From positions 45,121,346-45,185,345 of the forward strand of contig NC_087064.1 in the NCBI RefSeq assembly GCF_963678635.1: a DNA stretch of 64,000 nt. Direction: 5' to 3'. Positions within the stretch are counted from its first letter, which is position 1; each line of letters starts with the position of its first letter. Source of the stretch: Symsagittifera roscoffensis (taxonomy: Eukaryota > Xenacoelomorpha > Acoela > Convolutidae). A program made the translations under genes and the position numbers. The notes below the pieces were generated by a model, which was not told where the DNA came from, did no database searches, and saw only the letters and a list, made by a program, of their open reading frames with translations. Shown one piece after another: positions 46,691 to 58,500 of this stretch.

Positions 46691-47709
46691 AACAATTCAC
46701 AAGTCGTTTGTCTGAGTGTCTTTATCAAAAATCAATGATGTCATTTCTCAGACATCATAAAATCTCATATAATTTTAGGTTTTAACCTTGACTTTTCTTG
46801 AGAACTACTTTCGATTCCCTACAAATGGTATGGCCTTTCCTGCCTCCAATTTGCAAAGATTCTCTATTGACATTCAAATTTGAGTGCCCTAACAAAGCAG
46901 AGATCACCTTTTGCTCTTATTGTGACATTTAACAGTATGGCGCCAAAACGCATGGCGACTTTGAAGTTTTATTGTGATCGTGAACTGCAAAAATTGGCGG
47001 TTTTAGCAGAGTAGCAATACTAATCGAACGATTTAACGAATCGGGAATAGTCAATTTGGCGTGACATAATAATTTTTTGAAATGTGTTTCAAATTAAAGA
47101 CACGTCACGACCTTGAAGTTTTGCGACAACTGAAAATAAGAAAAAACAGAAGAACAAGATTCGTTGAAACAGACAAGACGAAGAAAACATAGCCACGAAA
47201 GAAAGAATTACAGTGGTTGACCTTAATGGAAGACCATTCTCAATAGTAACGATTGTGACTGTACAATCGTTAGCAAAGATTTACCGAGAAACAGGAAGGA
47301 TATTGGGACGACTGTGCCAGCCTTCCGGAAGGACAATAAGATCGCCCTTCGTCCGGATTCCAGAATCCGGAAGGGTCTCGAAGAGGAAACTAACTCCATT
47401 TTGAAAATTTTAGCTTCCTGGCATGTCCTGAATTGAATTAAAAACATTTGAATTCGTTTTCAGATAATTAGAAGCTAGGAGTTGAGGGAAAGGATTGATC
47501 CAACTTCGATGAATATGATGATTATTATCCACTGAACAAAAACAATGGTAGTATAATAAATAACTAGTAGCCCTGTTATAAGGAGTGACATCGTGATCTG
47601 GGGATACCGAGGCCCAGCCATGAACTCACTATTTTTGCATATAACTAAGTTAATCTGAGCGTTCTGACCGAAGCCTAAAACAGTAACGATTTTGTCGACC
47701 CGGTGTTAA

Positions 47710-49135
47710 AAGGACCATACAGTCGTTTTACAACCTATTTTTTTTCCGTCAATATGTACTTCCGGACGAAAGTTACATGTTCCTGCCCTCACAAATCAGA
47801 GATCATCTTCTGCTCTTATTCCTACTATTTGAGAGCTACAACACCTCTACAGGACAGATCAGAAGCCACCAGACGGTTCGACGCTCGCCGCATGTGCTGT
47901 TGGTATGCATATCTTTCGGGGTTTAACGAGATCAGACTACCTAGCCACCAGTAGGATTAGTGCGGGGTCGGTTTGTAACCTGCTACGAGAGCCGCTGAAG
48001 CGGATGAGCGAAATAATTGATAAGTTCTAAGACTTAGTAGATGATGGATACCGCTAGCTTTTGAGATTCAGGGAGCGGCCAGACACAACACGGATTTTTT
48101 TTTGAACTAGCTCTGTAAGAATATATTTTCACGTTTCGAGTTGCGTGTTCTTATTGTAGAAACGTAACCCGTATCCAGTTTAATTTTAAACACATCAACA
48201 CTAATCATCTAATTTTTTATCTCCCATTATCTTTTCCATATCTAGAAAATTCCAAGGGTTTTGACTGCAATATGTGAGGAACGGACACCTGACTGTAACC
48301 TCGGATGATACTTTTAACCTTCTGGCTGAGAATTTTATTTACTGCATACCGTAAAATTAATTTCATCCCGTTTACAGAGTTTCGAGTCGATCTTAGACAA
48401 GCTCATCTCTTACAATACAAGACTGCTTCCAGAATATTGCTAGACTGCTACGTGAAACTCTTTATGTTTTTCCCAGTTTAATCGAATTCCTTTCAGAAAG
48501 TATAATGTAATATTACAGCATGTTTTCGCAGCTTGTTTCACGAATCATAATGTAAGCGAATGTTTTGTAATTCAATTTATTATGTTTTATCTAACAATGT
48601 GTTCCAAAATTGGAGGAACTGTGTATTCAGGTGTGTTATAGTTTTTCCACGCAAAATCAGGTACCACAAATAATCATCGGAATGGTTCGAGTGATATATC
48701 ATATTAAAGACCTTTCAGTAGTGATTCATAAAGTTTTCCCAATGTGGAGAAAAAATTAGGAGGTTATTAAGATTTGTCTAATTCTGAGCAAGTTACGCTC
48801 GTTTCAGGGAAATTTACTGTTTTTAGAGGTTTGGCATAAAAAACTTTGATTTTACCATAGAGAAAAGTAATAGTAATTTTCGACCGTTCATTTAGCGCTT
48901 TTTTGGCAAAATAGTTCTCTAAAAAAACTTAAAAAAATATTTTGCAAAAAGTTTAATTTATTAATTTGTTGAAGACAAATGTCGATCATGCCTAATTCAC
49001 TAATTATCTACGTGATCGTGTAGTTCTCGAATAACACCACTGACTTAAAACAACAGTTGCTGTTTTTTTAATTATTTTGGTCGGAACATTCTGTGCTACT
49101 CGCACTACAATTGGCTATCCTTGTATATGTTTTAG
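47710..49135. other. Unique spacer between the duplicated segments; REEP 5' side, no exon resolved
   Basis: A piece near 47760-47830 (CCTGCCCTCACAAATCAGAG) resembles 46880-46920 inside copy A, so the first part is probably related repeat DNA. The rest is AT-rich. The start codon exon of the downstream REEP gene should lie here but I could not identify it. Confidence 0.45.
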
Positions 49136-49819
49136 TTTGGTGCTTGGTAATCTGTACCCCGCATATGCCTCATTCAAAGCGGTCAAATCAAAGAACGCCA
49201 GGGAATATGTGAGTAAACGAATGTAGTTTTTGAGATATAATTTGATTTTTATCACTACAAAGTCTGCTGAAAAATTTGATCAGGCATTGCGTCTTCTGGT
49301 AAAATAAAACAGTTCTGTACAGTTATAGTTTAAGCTGATAATTTATTTTTTGTTCAGCTGAATAAAAATTTTCCATATTCAGGCAAGATGGATGATGTAC
49401 TGGATTGTGTTCGCCATTTTTGCAGTTCTAGAAAATTTCACAGACATATTTTTGTCTTGGTACGTTTGGTTTCCGAAAACTATTAGTTTTTTTTAAACGA
49501 TTATTTTTTTCCGCCCAACGCTTTCTTTTAGGTTTCCGTTCTACTACGAGTTGAAGATTTTATTTGTAGTTTGGCTTCTTTTGCCAACCTTCAAAGGATC
49601 CAGTTTCATCTTCCGACAGCTGCTCCATCCGTATCTCGTGAAAAATGAACAGGTAACACTGTTGTAAATTTATTTGCTGTCACTTAAGAAACATAATTTT
49701 AGCTATTTTAGGAAATTGATCAATACATTGAGTGATTGAAAGAGTTGGGCTCGCAAGCACTCGTAACTCTGGGGAAACAAGGCATTGATGTTGCTCAGCG
49801 CACGATTGCACAAAAAGGC
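49136..49819 (+). CDS. REEP (TB2/DP1/HVA22) family ER-shaping protein, partial, with in-frame TGA
   Basis: Exons are 49136-49208, 49383-49459, 49532-49652 and 49712-49819, with introns of 174, 72 and 59 bp, all GT-AG and in phase. They encode [59 protein letters not shown], then [17 protein letters not shown], stop, and [20 protein letters not shown]. This is the TB2/DP1/HVA22 domain with its hydrophobic hairpins, which curves ER membrane tubules; the text fits REEP1-4 best. A TGA at 49733-49735 lies in the last conserved exon, yet the frame and the next donor are intact. The start exon is not found, and a possible next exon (from 49889) runs into the duplicated segment at 49935, so the 3' end is lost. 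Probably a recently broken gene or a base error. Confidence 0.82.
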
Positions 49820-49959
49820 GTAAGTTCTTTCTTAAATTCCATTCAATAAAAACTGCCGGCAGTTGCAAGATGTTTACAATATTTTCAGCCTGTGTGGCGA
49901 TGTGTATCAGCGCAATATTTGGGTCAAATCATGTCATATGTCTGCTCGTTTTAGTTCTG

Positions 49960-51992
49960 TTTAACTTTTATTGAGTTCTTTGAATCTTTGAAAAGTCTTT
50001 ACGTAACCAAAATTTCCATAAGTTTCGTGTAGCAAATTGAGATTAGAGAAAAACTTGTTAGCGTCCAATGAGTCGATAACATCACATATTGTTGGTAGAG
50101 GCCAGCTTGTTTCAATCTGACTTTTTAATCGTCTATAATCAACGACTAATCGGTGCGTTCTGTTCTTTTTCTTAACGAATGAGGATGGGGCTGCGCATTT
50201 TCAATGAATTGGTTCAACTAGGTTGCCTTTTTCCAATGACTCCGCGATATTTTTCATGACTTTCCTTTTTTCAAAGTTCATACTTCCGTATGCCCGCCGA
50301 AATTGTTTTGCATCAGCATTCATTTTGATTTGTGCTTGATTCTATCTGAAGATCCTAAGTCCGCTGAACTGTATGAAAGGACTGGGTTATGTCTATCAAC
50401 TCCCATCTGTTCTTTCTTGTTTGCTTCTGATGAAAATTAAACACCACCGAGCCTAACATAGTTATCTATTTGTAAAGGCTACTGATTCAGCGGTCAATCC
50501 TTGCTACTAAAGATTCAGTTTATTCGAATCCTGTTTTTTAATTGTTGCAATGAGCATCTTTGCTGTCATGAAATATGTTAATAGCTTCATTTTGTATGTT
50601 CATTTTTTCACGAGAAGTTTTCTTTGGCTAAAACTCATCAGTGAATCAGCTACAAGTAGTTCGGTTTGTTCCTTTGAAACTCTGTGAACCTTCAATGAAA
50701 CCTTCTGTGCAACTGAGGGTGGTATCGTTTTCATCTTTGATGCTTTTTTTTACCAGTTTTTAATGTCTGCTGGTTACTCGTTAATTTCACGCTGCAATTG
50801 CAAAATTTTGAAATCCAGTCGTTGTTTGTGCTGATATAGGTAGCGATGTCCAATGTTTCGTGTTGTACAGCAATAGTTCCCCAATGTACAAAAAACCTTC
50901 TTTATCTATCATGAAAGGCAGACCAAGAAGCAGTGTAGGCAGTTATCTACGTTTTCAAAAACTTCCACTTACTTTCTGTGAAATTGGGCTTCAATTAGAT
51001 TTTGATGTACGCAATGCCAAATAATTTTAACGCCGAGTTGATAGATACTAAAATTTTAGTTTTGAAAGCCTTCAGGTTTCCCAGTTTTCCAAGCCATTTC
51101 TAATTGTCGAAACTTATGAGCGAACGCTGTCTAACAGTCTCGTTACCAGTTTGCCATTCAGTTGTAACTCCACATTGAAACATTTGGCTTTGTTAGTGGA
51201 GCACTCCCTGATTTTGTTGGTTTGTTCCGTCGTTCTATTTCAAGGACAATTTCGCTTAATAGGGGTCAAACTAGCACAAGTAAAACAATTACTGCAGTTC
51301 ATTGCCCAATGACCTTTTTGCCCACATAGTCGACATTTGTCATAGTTCTTTCCTGGGATTCTTTTGCGCGTATTTGGTCTAGGGGTGGGAGTTCTTGCTC
51401 CATCTCTTGAACCTGGTTACCTATATTGGTTCCCTTAGCGTCGACTTCCTTCCATGTGACTGCCGTCTCATCGACCGTCACTGCTGCGGTTATTGGTTTC
51501 AATACCGACCGATATCTGTTAAACAAGTCTGTTCCCCGAGTCTATTAGCATTTCTGCTTCATCCCTCCGTGTGGCTGCTACTCGCGGTGCTTGTTCTTAT
51601 TCCCCAGTTCTCATGACAGCTTCCAGGTGAAGCGCCCGCTCTAAAGTATTCTAATAATTTTTCACCTGCCTGCTGCACGCTCAAGCCGTCGTTGAAAGGC
51701 CACTGGTTTTTCGCTGTTATGCCTTCAAAAAAGCTTTAACGGTCTCATCATAGCTATATCTAGTAGCAATTGGAAGAGTACGATCAAATTCGATTGCAGA
51801 TTTCTGCAAACTAAACGCAAAATAATGCGGCTGTTCATCAGTTTCGGTTCCACTCACAGTACATTTCCAGTGTTGGAGTTCAATTATTAGCTCAGAGCGT
51901 GTTAAATAAGTTTCGAAGTCGTTAGAACCAGTGAATGTGTCCGGTAATAACATCTTTGAGACCGAACTATCGTTGCCATACTTTAATTCCAA
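49960..51992 (-). pseudogene. Ty3/gypsy gag-pol remnant (copy B)
   Basis: It has the same order as copy A: Gag piece 51992-51717, zinc knuckle near 51335-51295, protease-like LLDS text near 51120, and reverse transcriptase start near 50400-49970. It has extra small deletions (for example near 50330) that break the reverse transcriptase frame seen open in copy A. Dead. Confidence 0.78.
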
Positions 51993-52429
51993 CCTGCTTA
52001 ATTATTAATTAAGTTATCCCTTTAGTTGGAGTTATTCTAGGACTTATTCACGGACTTCAGCTTTAAATAACGTTCTTTTAGGTCTTTCCAATTACAGTTT
52101 ATCCGCTGTTATTTCAGAAAATGTTTTTTTTGAACAATTTTAATTTTTTTTCAGTTCTTCTTTCTTCAGACTTTTGTTGACATCAACCAATTACTTCTTG
52201 TTTTTCAGGAAGAGTTGGAAAATTACAACCCAAAACAGTGAAAAAACGAATCAATCATTTTTTATCTACTCTAACTGGTTTCATCATTGAACTTATGTTT
52301 ACCGTGTTTTAACATTTCTATTGATATTCTTTTGATTTGCCAACTTGGTCAACAACTTTTGATAAATTCGATTTATTTTCTAGTTTTTTATTGAAACTCT
52401 CGTGTTATTTTTGACTCTTGTTGTTTTCT

Positions 52430-52800
52430 CTGTCGCCACTGTAGAAGGACGGGTGTATCACTGCAAGTGTCCGTGCAACTGCTAAGTTGGAAATAATCAA
52501 ATTCGTTTTTCACTATTTCATTAATTTCTCAATTTCTCAATATTATATACCTAAGAGTTGTCACAGTAGTTTATAGAAAATAGCTTTGATTTATAAATTA
52601 TAAAAGTTAAGATTCTGTCATGGTTGTATGTTTGCCAACTGGTTTCGGGAGATTCAAAGGTTCTTTGATTGTCCCGGGTTTACCCGTTTTCCTCTTTAAT
52701 ATCGCTAATGTTAGCTGAGCAATATTATGGATCCTCTCAATTTCGTTTCTACATGCTTGTCTACATGCTTAATCTACAAAACTATGTAAAACTATTTTCT
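52430..52800 (+). pseudogene. LINE C-terminal tail and 3' UTR (copy B)
   Basis: Same tail as 46320-46690, with GRVYHCKCPCNC then stop and the GTCCCGGG-containing 3' UTR, present because of the segmental duplication. Confidence 0.7.
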
Positions 52801-53459
52801 AACAATTCACAAGTCGTTTGTCTGAGTGTCTTTATCAAAAATCAATGATGTCATTTCTCAGACATCATAAAATCTCATATAATTTTAGGTTTTAACCTTG
52901 ACTTTTCTTGAGAACTACTTTCGATTCCCTACAAATGGTATGGCCTTTCCTGCCTCCAATTTGCAAAGATTCTCTATTGACATTCAAATTTGAGTGCCCT
53001 AACAAAGCAGAGATCACCTTTTGCTCTTATTGTGACATTCAACAGTATGGCGCCAAAACGCATGGCGACTTTGAAGTTTTATTGTGATCGTGAACTGCAA
53101 AAATTGGCGGTTTTAGCAGAGTAGCAATACTAATCGAACGATTTAACGAATCGGGAATAGTCAATTTGGCGTGACATAATAATTTTTTGAAATGTGTTTC
53201 AAATTAAAGACACGTCACGACCTTGAAGTTTTGCGACAACTGAAAATAAGAAAAAACAGAAGAACAAGATTCGTTGAAACAGACAAGACGAAGAAAACAT
53301 AGCCACGAAAGAAAGAATTACAGTGGTTGACCTTAATGGAAGACCATTCTCAATAGTAACGATTGTGACTGTACAATCGTTAGCAAAGATTTACCGAGAA
53401 ACAGGAAGGATATTGGGACGACTGTGCCAGCCTTCCGGAAGGACAATAAGATCGCCCTT

Positions 53460-54310
53460 CGTCCGGATTCCAGAATCCGGAAGGGTCTCGAAGAGGAAAC
53501 TAACTCCATTTTTGAAAATTTTAGCTTCCTGGCATGTCCTGAATTGAATTAAAAACATTTGAATTCGTTTTCAGATAATTAGAAGCTAGGAGTTGAGGGA
53601 AAGGATTGATCCAACTTCGATGAATATGATGATTATTATCCACTGAACAAAAACAATAGTAGTATAATAAATAACTTGTAGCCCTGTTATAAGGAGTGAC
53701 CTCGTGATCTGGGGATACCGAGGCCCAGCCATGAACTCACAATTTTTGCATATAATCAAGTTAATCTGAACGTTCTGACCGAAGCCCAAAAAAGTAACGA
53801 TTTTGTCGACCCGGTGTTAATGTAACATTCGCCCGGAAGATACATATCGACGGATAACAAAAGTCTTAAGACGACTGGCTAACGTCCAAACAGAGCTTTG
53901 CATGCTTTTCACCGTCTCTACCAAGCCAGTACTTTTCGGTGGTCTTTCTAACATCGGATCGACAAAAACGTTACTGCTCTCCGGCTTCGACCAGAACGCT
54001 CAAATTAACTTAATTACATGCAACTAGTGAGCTCATGGCTGGGTCTCAGTATCCCCAGACCACGAGGTCACTCCTAAAAACAGGGCTACTACTTATTATA
54101 TTACTATTGTTTTTGTTCAGTAGATAAAAATCATCATCTCCATCGAAGATGGATCAACCCTCTCCCCCCCAACTCCTAGCACCTCATCCTTGTCAAAACT
54201 AATCCAAATATCAATTAAATTCAAGTCAGGACATGACAGGATGCTAAAAGTTTACGTGGCAGGATAAAAGTTTCAGTTCCTTTACCCTTCCGGATTGACG
54301 AATCCGCTAA
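53460..54310. repeat. Imperfect inverted repeat, arms about 230-340 bp
   Basis: The stretch 53575-53800 (AGAAGCTAGGAGTTGAGGG through CCGAGGCCCAGCCATGA to GTTCTGACCGAAGCC) recurs inverted at about 53980-54185, and the outer parts (GGCATGTCCTGAATTGAATT near 53530) recur inverted near 54215-54240. The spacer is about 190 bp. The left arm belongs to copy B of the segmental duplication, and the same arm alone ends copy A. Palindromic CCTTCCGGAAGG and CCGGATTCCAGAATCCGG words lie at the outer left side. Confidence 0.8.
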
Positions 54311-55537
54311 ATCAAGCTCGTTAATCTTGATTTCCTCCTATTCCGGAAGGCTGTCTCTTACCCTTCACCGTTGTTCGCAACGGCCTTGCAACTATTGTAG
54401 CAGCACAATAGTTGCAACTCGGAGTGTTCTTCTGTTACTCTGTAACTCGTTGTTGTTTTCCGATCTCAATTTCGTTGTTGTTGCTAGCGCAGCTAATGTT
54501 GTTCTCTTTTTCTTTCTCGTTTTAGTCAAAATGGCCGTTTCTGACGTTTCTCAGAAATATGACGTCATAATTCGACTTTGTGAAATTTAAAAATACTAGA
54601 ATATTCCAGCCCTCACCGTTTGGCCAATCGTTCCAATAACGTTCTTAGTTCTTAATAATCATCAATCCGGAAGGCCTACTGCTAAAAATTCGAAGTCTGC
54701 ATAAATTGCATTTTGGCCATTCTGGTCGAATGCCACATACTCACCGGACAGTCCGGTCAATGTCCTCATTGAATCGCGCAATGTTCGTAAAATCGTTACA
54801 GTGTCATCGAACAGAATTTACAAATTGCACGAAATTACTTTTATCCACGTCACATCGACTCACTGCAGAATATAAATGGCATCATACTACATCACTATAG
54901 CCTTCAAATTCTCTCATTAATGGATATGACCTAAGATAAAACATATTTTCTGACTTCCAGTGTCAATGTCCCGATTAAAACTTCTTCTCCTAGATTTAAA
55001 AGGTGTTGGCTTGCAGGACAGTCCTGCCAACCAACAAGCTAAAATTATCCTACTATGCTCTTCCCTTCGAAAATCTTGCTTGTTATTGTCCTGTAATATT
55101 AAAACTAAGAAACTTTGTGGTTAGAAAGAACAATTTAACAACCTCCCTCTTCAAGAGATTACTCAAGTCTCTCAAGTCACCACAAAGTGATCAGTCTTCC
55201 TAAGTGATTAAAAACAATCATGCAGGCTGGAATATTTAAATATACTCTCCTCTTAAGCCTTTCTAAATAAATAATAAGTGAGTGTCTCTAAAACCACTTC
55301 AACTAAAATCAAAATGCAAATTTATAAATGCAACAATTTCAAAACTCAACTAAATGTTTCAGTTTTCAATTACAACTTGGTTGCTTGGTTTCTCACTTGA
55401 GTTTTTCACACACAAAAACAATTCTGAGTTTTAACTTTTCTTCATCACTCCTTTGTTCTCTTCTTTTTTCGTCGTTTAGAAGTTCTAAAACTTCTAAATT
55501 CTTCTAATTTTCTTTCTCTTGTTTTCTCGACCATTCA
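54311..55537. other. No gene seen; region downstream of the giant minus-strand frame
   Basis: This holds the 3' flank of the polyprotein-like frame that ends at 55538. A clear hairpin is present at about 54387-54415 (CAACTATTGT, six-base loop, ACAATAGTTG), next to a smaller CGTTGTTCGCAACG hairpin. Long terminal repeats were not recognised. Confidence 0.45.
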
Positions 55538-58500
55538 TCAATGTTCCATTTCTTCCTCCTGTGATACTGACTCCGCACTTTCAGTCTCCGTATCCTGTAG
55601 CACATCGTTGGCTATCCTGACGCTGTTGGAAGCCGTCCTCCAACACTTCTGCTCTTCTACCCTCTGTTTACAGCAAGGTAGGGGATCCACGTTGGATTCT
55701 CTGTTTCTGCAGAAGCTGTTGTGGAGACACAACGTCACGTTTCTCTCCAAATCTTCTTTCAGCATCTCTGCCTTCTCATTTCCACTACGCTCACTCGTCC
55801 TGGAAATTCTTTTCACAGCGGTGGTCACTGCATTCCGATGAGTCACGAAAGCTCGCTTGAAAGCCCCTGCTCCAATGTCCAGCTGATATTCACTGTACAC
55901 TCTGCCATGCTTCGACATATGCTTTTTCGCATACTCGTACAACCATGCAGTCATGTTAGCTCTGAACCATGGCATCAATCGTTTTCTCGCCCATATCTTC
56001 TTCACTTCCATCGGAATGTTTAGAATTTTGCACATTGTCTCAAAAAGATCTAAATGTTTTAGACAATCTAACTTCCGAAACTGTTCTCTCGTCGGTGCCT
56101 CCTGTCTATTATTCTCTCTCATATGAGCTTCCAGCCATCGTATCGCCATCATAACTCCCACTATCACTATCGTTACGGGCTGTGATGAATCTGGTAAACC
56201 CATGGAGAGCAGCTCTCCAGAGTCCCAGATCAACATCAGATTACTACGCTTGGGATACCACCAGGTCTGCAGCAAGCAGTGGCAAGGAAACTCGTCATGT
56301 GTCAACATGATGCTCCTCCAATTACGTCTTCCCGAAGCTTCCAGCCATGGTTCCACTTCCATCATCACTCGGTGGATTTCATCATTCTCATCTACTGCAT
56401 TGTAATCTGTGACAGTTGATCCTCTCTGTTTCTGTTTCTCAAAGTCACTGAAGTTCCCGCTCACATATCCCATGAACTTCTTTCCTAGTATTGACTCCAA
56501 CTCCTCTTTGGTTCTCTCTGGAACTGCTGAGAACATCTTACATAGTAACTCGTAAGACTTTTCAGACATTCTCGCCAATCTCACACACTTTGGCACTGAG
56601 AAGGCTTGATCCACGATCGTTCTTGTACTCTTCACGTCCACAGCCACGAAATGTACAGGGTATCTGCTCTTGCACATTGGAGCTAACGTTGAACCCACCA
56701 AATATCGTGCTTCTGATGGTCTACAATAAGTCTCACTGTGTCTGATGTTCATTTCTGTCTCGATTGCTTCCCTCCATTTCCCTATGTACTTCTGCTCAGT
56801 CTGCAGAACTCCTGGGAATACTTCTACGCTGATGGCTGTGACCATCTCATGTTTCTGTTCTAGATTCAATAGTGACTCCAAAGAACCAAACATGCTGTAG
56901 AATCCTAGTGCAGTCACTAGATTCACATCGGTTCCTCCATGCCAATCTGCTATCAGTTCCGTCTCCGTTCTTGCTTTCATCACTACATTTCCAAACAATA
57001 CTGTCAATTGCTTGTGTTGTTTCTCCAGGGTTTTCACACAGTCTAGACCTCCACAAACATGACCCTCCAGTCCACAGACTTCCGCCAGACAGCTACCAGG
57101 TTTGACCCAGTCTTCTGGTCCCCAGCCAGGCAACTCCACTTTATCTTCTCCGTTGCTCTTAGAGGCTGTTATCATCACATTATATATGATGTTGAGGTCA
57201 CGCAGGTTACAGTCTGCATTCAGTTCCCTCTGTACGTCTTGTGTCGCCCGTAATATTGAGTCAGCGTTGGGACTAGGACACCATGATGGCCTGATCAACT
57301 CCCACACCGCCATCAAGCTCGTTCTCAGTAATTCATCTGAGAATCCCAACCCAAACTCCACTCTCTTGTCGGATTTTGGTACTGAAGGTGCAGTCACCTC
57401 TTCTCCCGAGACCAATCCCAATTTGGCCTGTGGATTGTTAACGCTCTTAATCGTTACAATTCTGGACGTCCAGAATCTTAGTAACACCGCCTGCTCATAA
57501 TCAAAGAAGCAATCGCGTATGTCTTCACTCAGGAAAGGATTGTACGCGATCCCTATGATCCCAGATACGTAGCCATACGACTTCTTCTTGATCGGTCCAC
57601 AGTATTCACTGGATTTCGGCAATGCTCCCATAGATTCTTTAGTGAGTCTCAACTCCTTGTTTGAGAATCTCCTGATCTCGTCTATCTTTTTCATGGGTTC
57701 CAATTCTTCAGGTTCTTTCATGTTTACCCTCATCGGTTTACTTTGCTGCATATCCAGCATTGCTAGTAAGAACAAGGCTTTCGTTCGCTCATCGCCTTCC
57801 CTCAACATTTTACACAAGTGTTTAATGCAGGTACTGAAATCTGCTCTATCAGGAATCGAATGAAACAGAGAGCGTCTCTCCGCTTCGCACACGCTACTGC
57901 TGCTCCCTCCTGGACTATCAGATCCCTCAGATTCGTCATAAGGAAAACCTTTTCTTCTTTTGATCTCTTTCTTTCCTCTGAATCATATTCTTTGCGAGTC
58001 AGTCCCATCATGCACCAGGCGAACCTGAGTTGTAACTCTGTCCTTACGTAAGGTACTGCCACGAGAGCATGTATTCTTGGCGTAGTCCTCATTTCTTCTT
58101 CGAAATACCTCAATACTACTGCTTTCCATGGAAGGCTCACTAACTGCTCGATTGTTTCCGCCTGTATGTCAGACGATGCCAAAGTTCCATACGCCTTCTG
58201 CTTGAGGGTGGTGCCTTGCAACATCATTTCCAGATAACCCTCCATGGCTTTTTCGTCTTCCAGGGCCATTACATACCCTCTAGCCGAGTTTCGGTATTCC
58301 AACATCTCCATGTATCCACCAGTGGGTTCATCTATCGACACTGTCTCCGACACGGTTAGTCGGTTGTATTCCACTGGTGTTAGTTGTCCTGCAACACTTC
58401 CCTTTCCATGGTTCATGGGAGATGGCTTGAAGTCCCTCATTTTGCTCTCTCCACATTGGCTGTGTATCTCCATTTCTAACGTTGCTCCAGTCAGAGTGCG

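Larger units (their letters stand above)
43831..47709. repeat. Segmental duplication, copy A (3.88 kb)
   Basis: It begins CATATGTCTGCTCG and ends CGACCCGGTGTTAA, and matches 49935-53820 along its length with an offset near 6,105-6,115 and only scattered differences. The content is a composite of a minus-strand gypsy remnant, a plus-strand LINE tail and further non-coding DNA, so it is a duplicated block and not one transposon. No target-site duplication is evident at either copy. Confidence 0.92.
49935..53820. repeat. Segmental duplication, copy B (3.89 kb)
   Basis: This is the counterpart of 43831-47709 in the same orientation. The left boundary lies 46 bp into a possible REEP exon. The differences from copy A are small indels and substitutions spread along the length, so the duplication is recent but not identical. 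Confidence 0.92.

Noticed and set aside
34000-50700. Hammerhead ribozymes, which Penelope-like elements often carry
   Set aside because: CTGATGA words near 34037 and on the minus strand near 50640 lack the matching GAAA core and stems.
43831-53820. Treating the two 3.88-kb copies as long terminal repeats of one element with REEP as cargo
   Set aside because: They contain internal gag/pol and LINE-tail sequence and lack LTR ends or target duplications; a segmental duplication is simpler.
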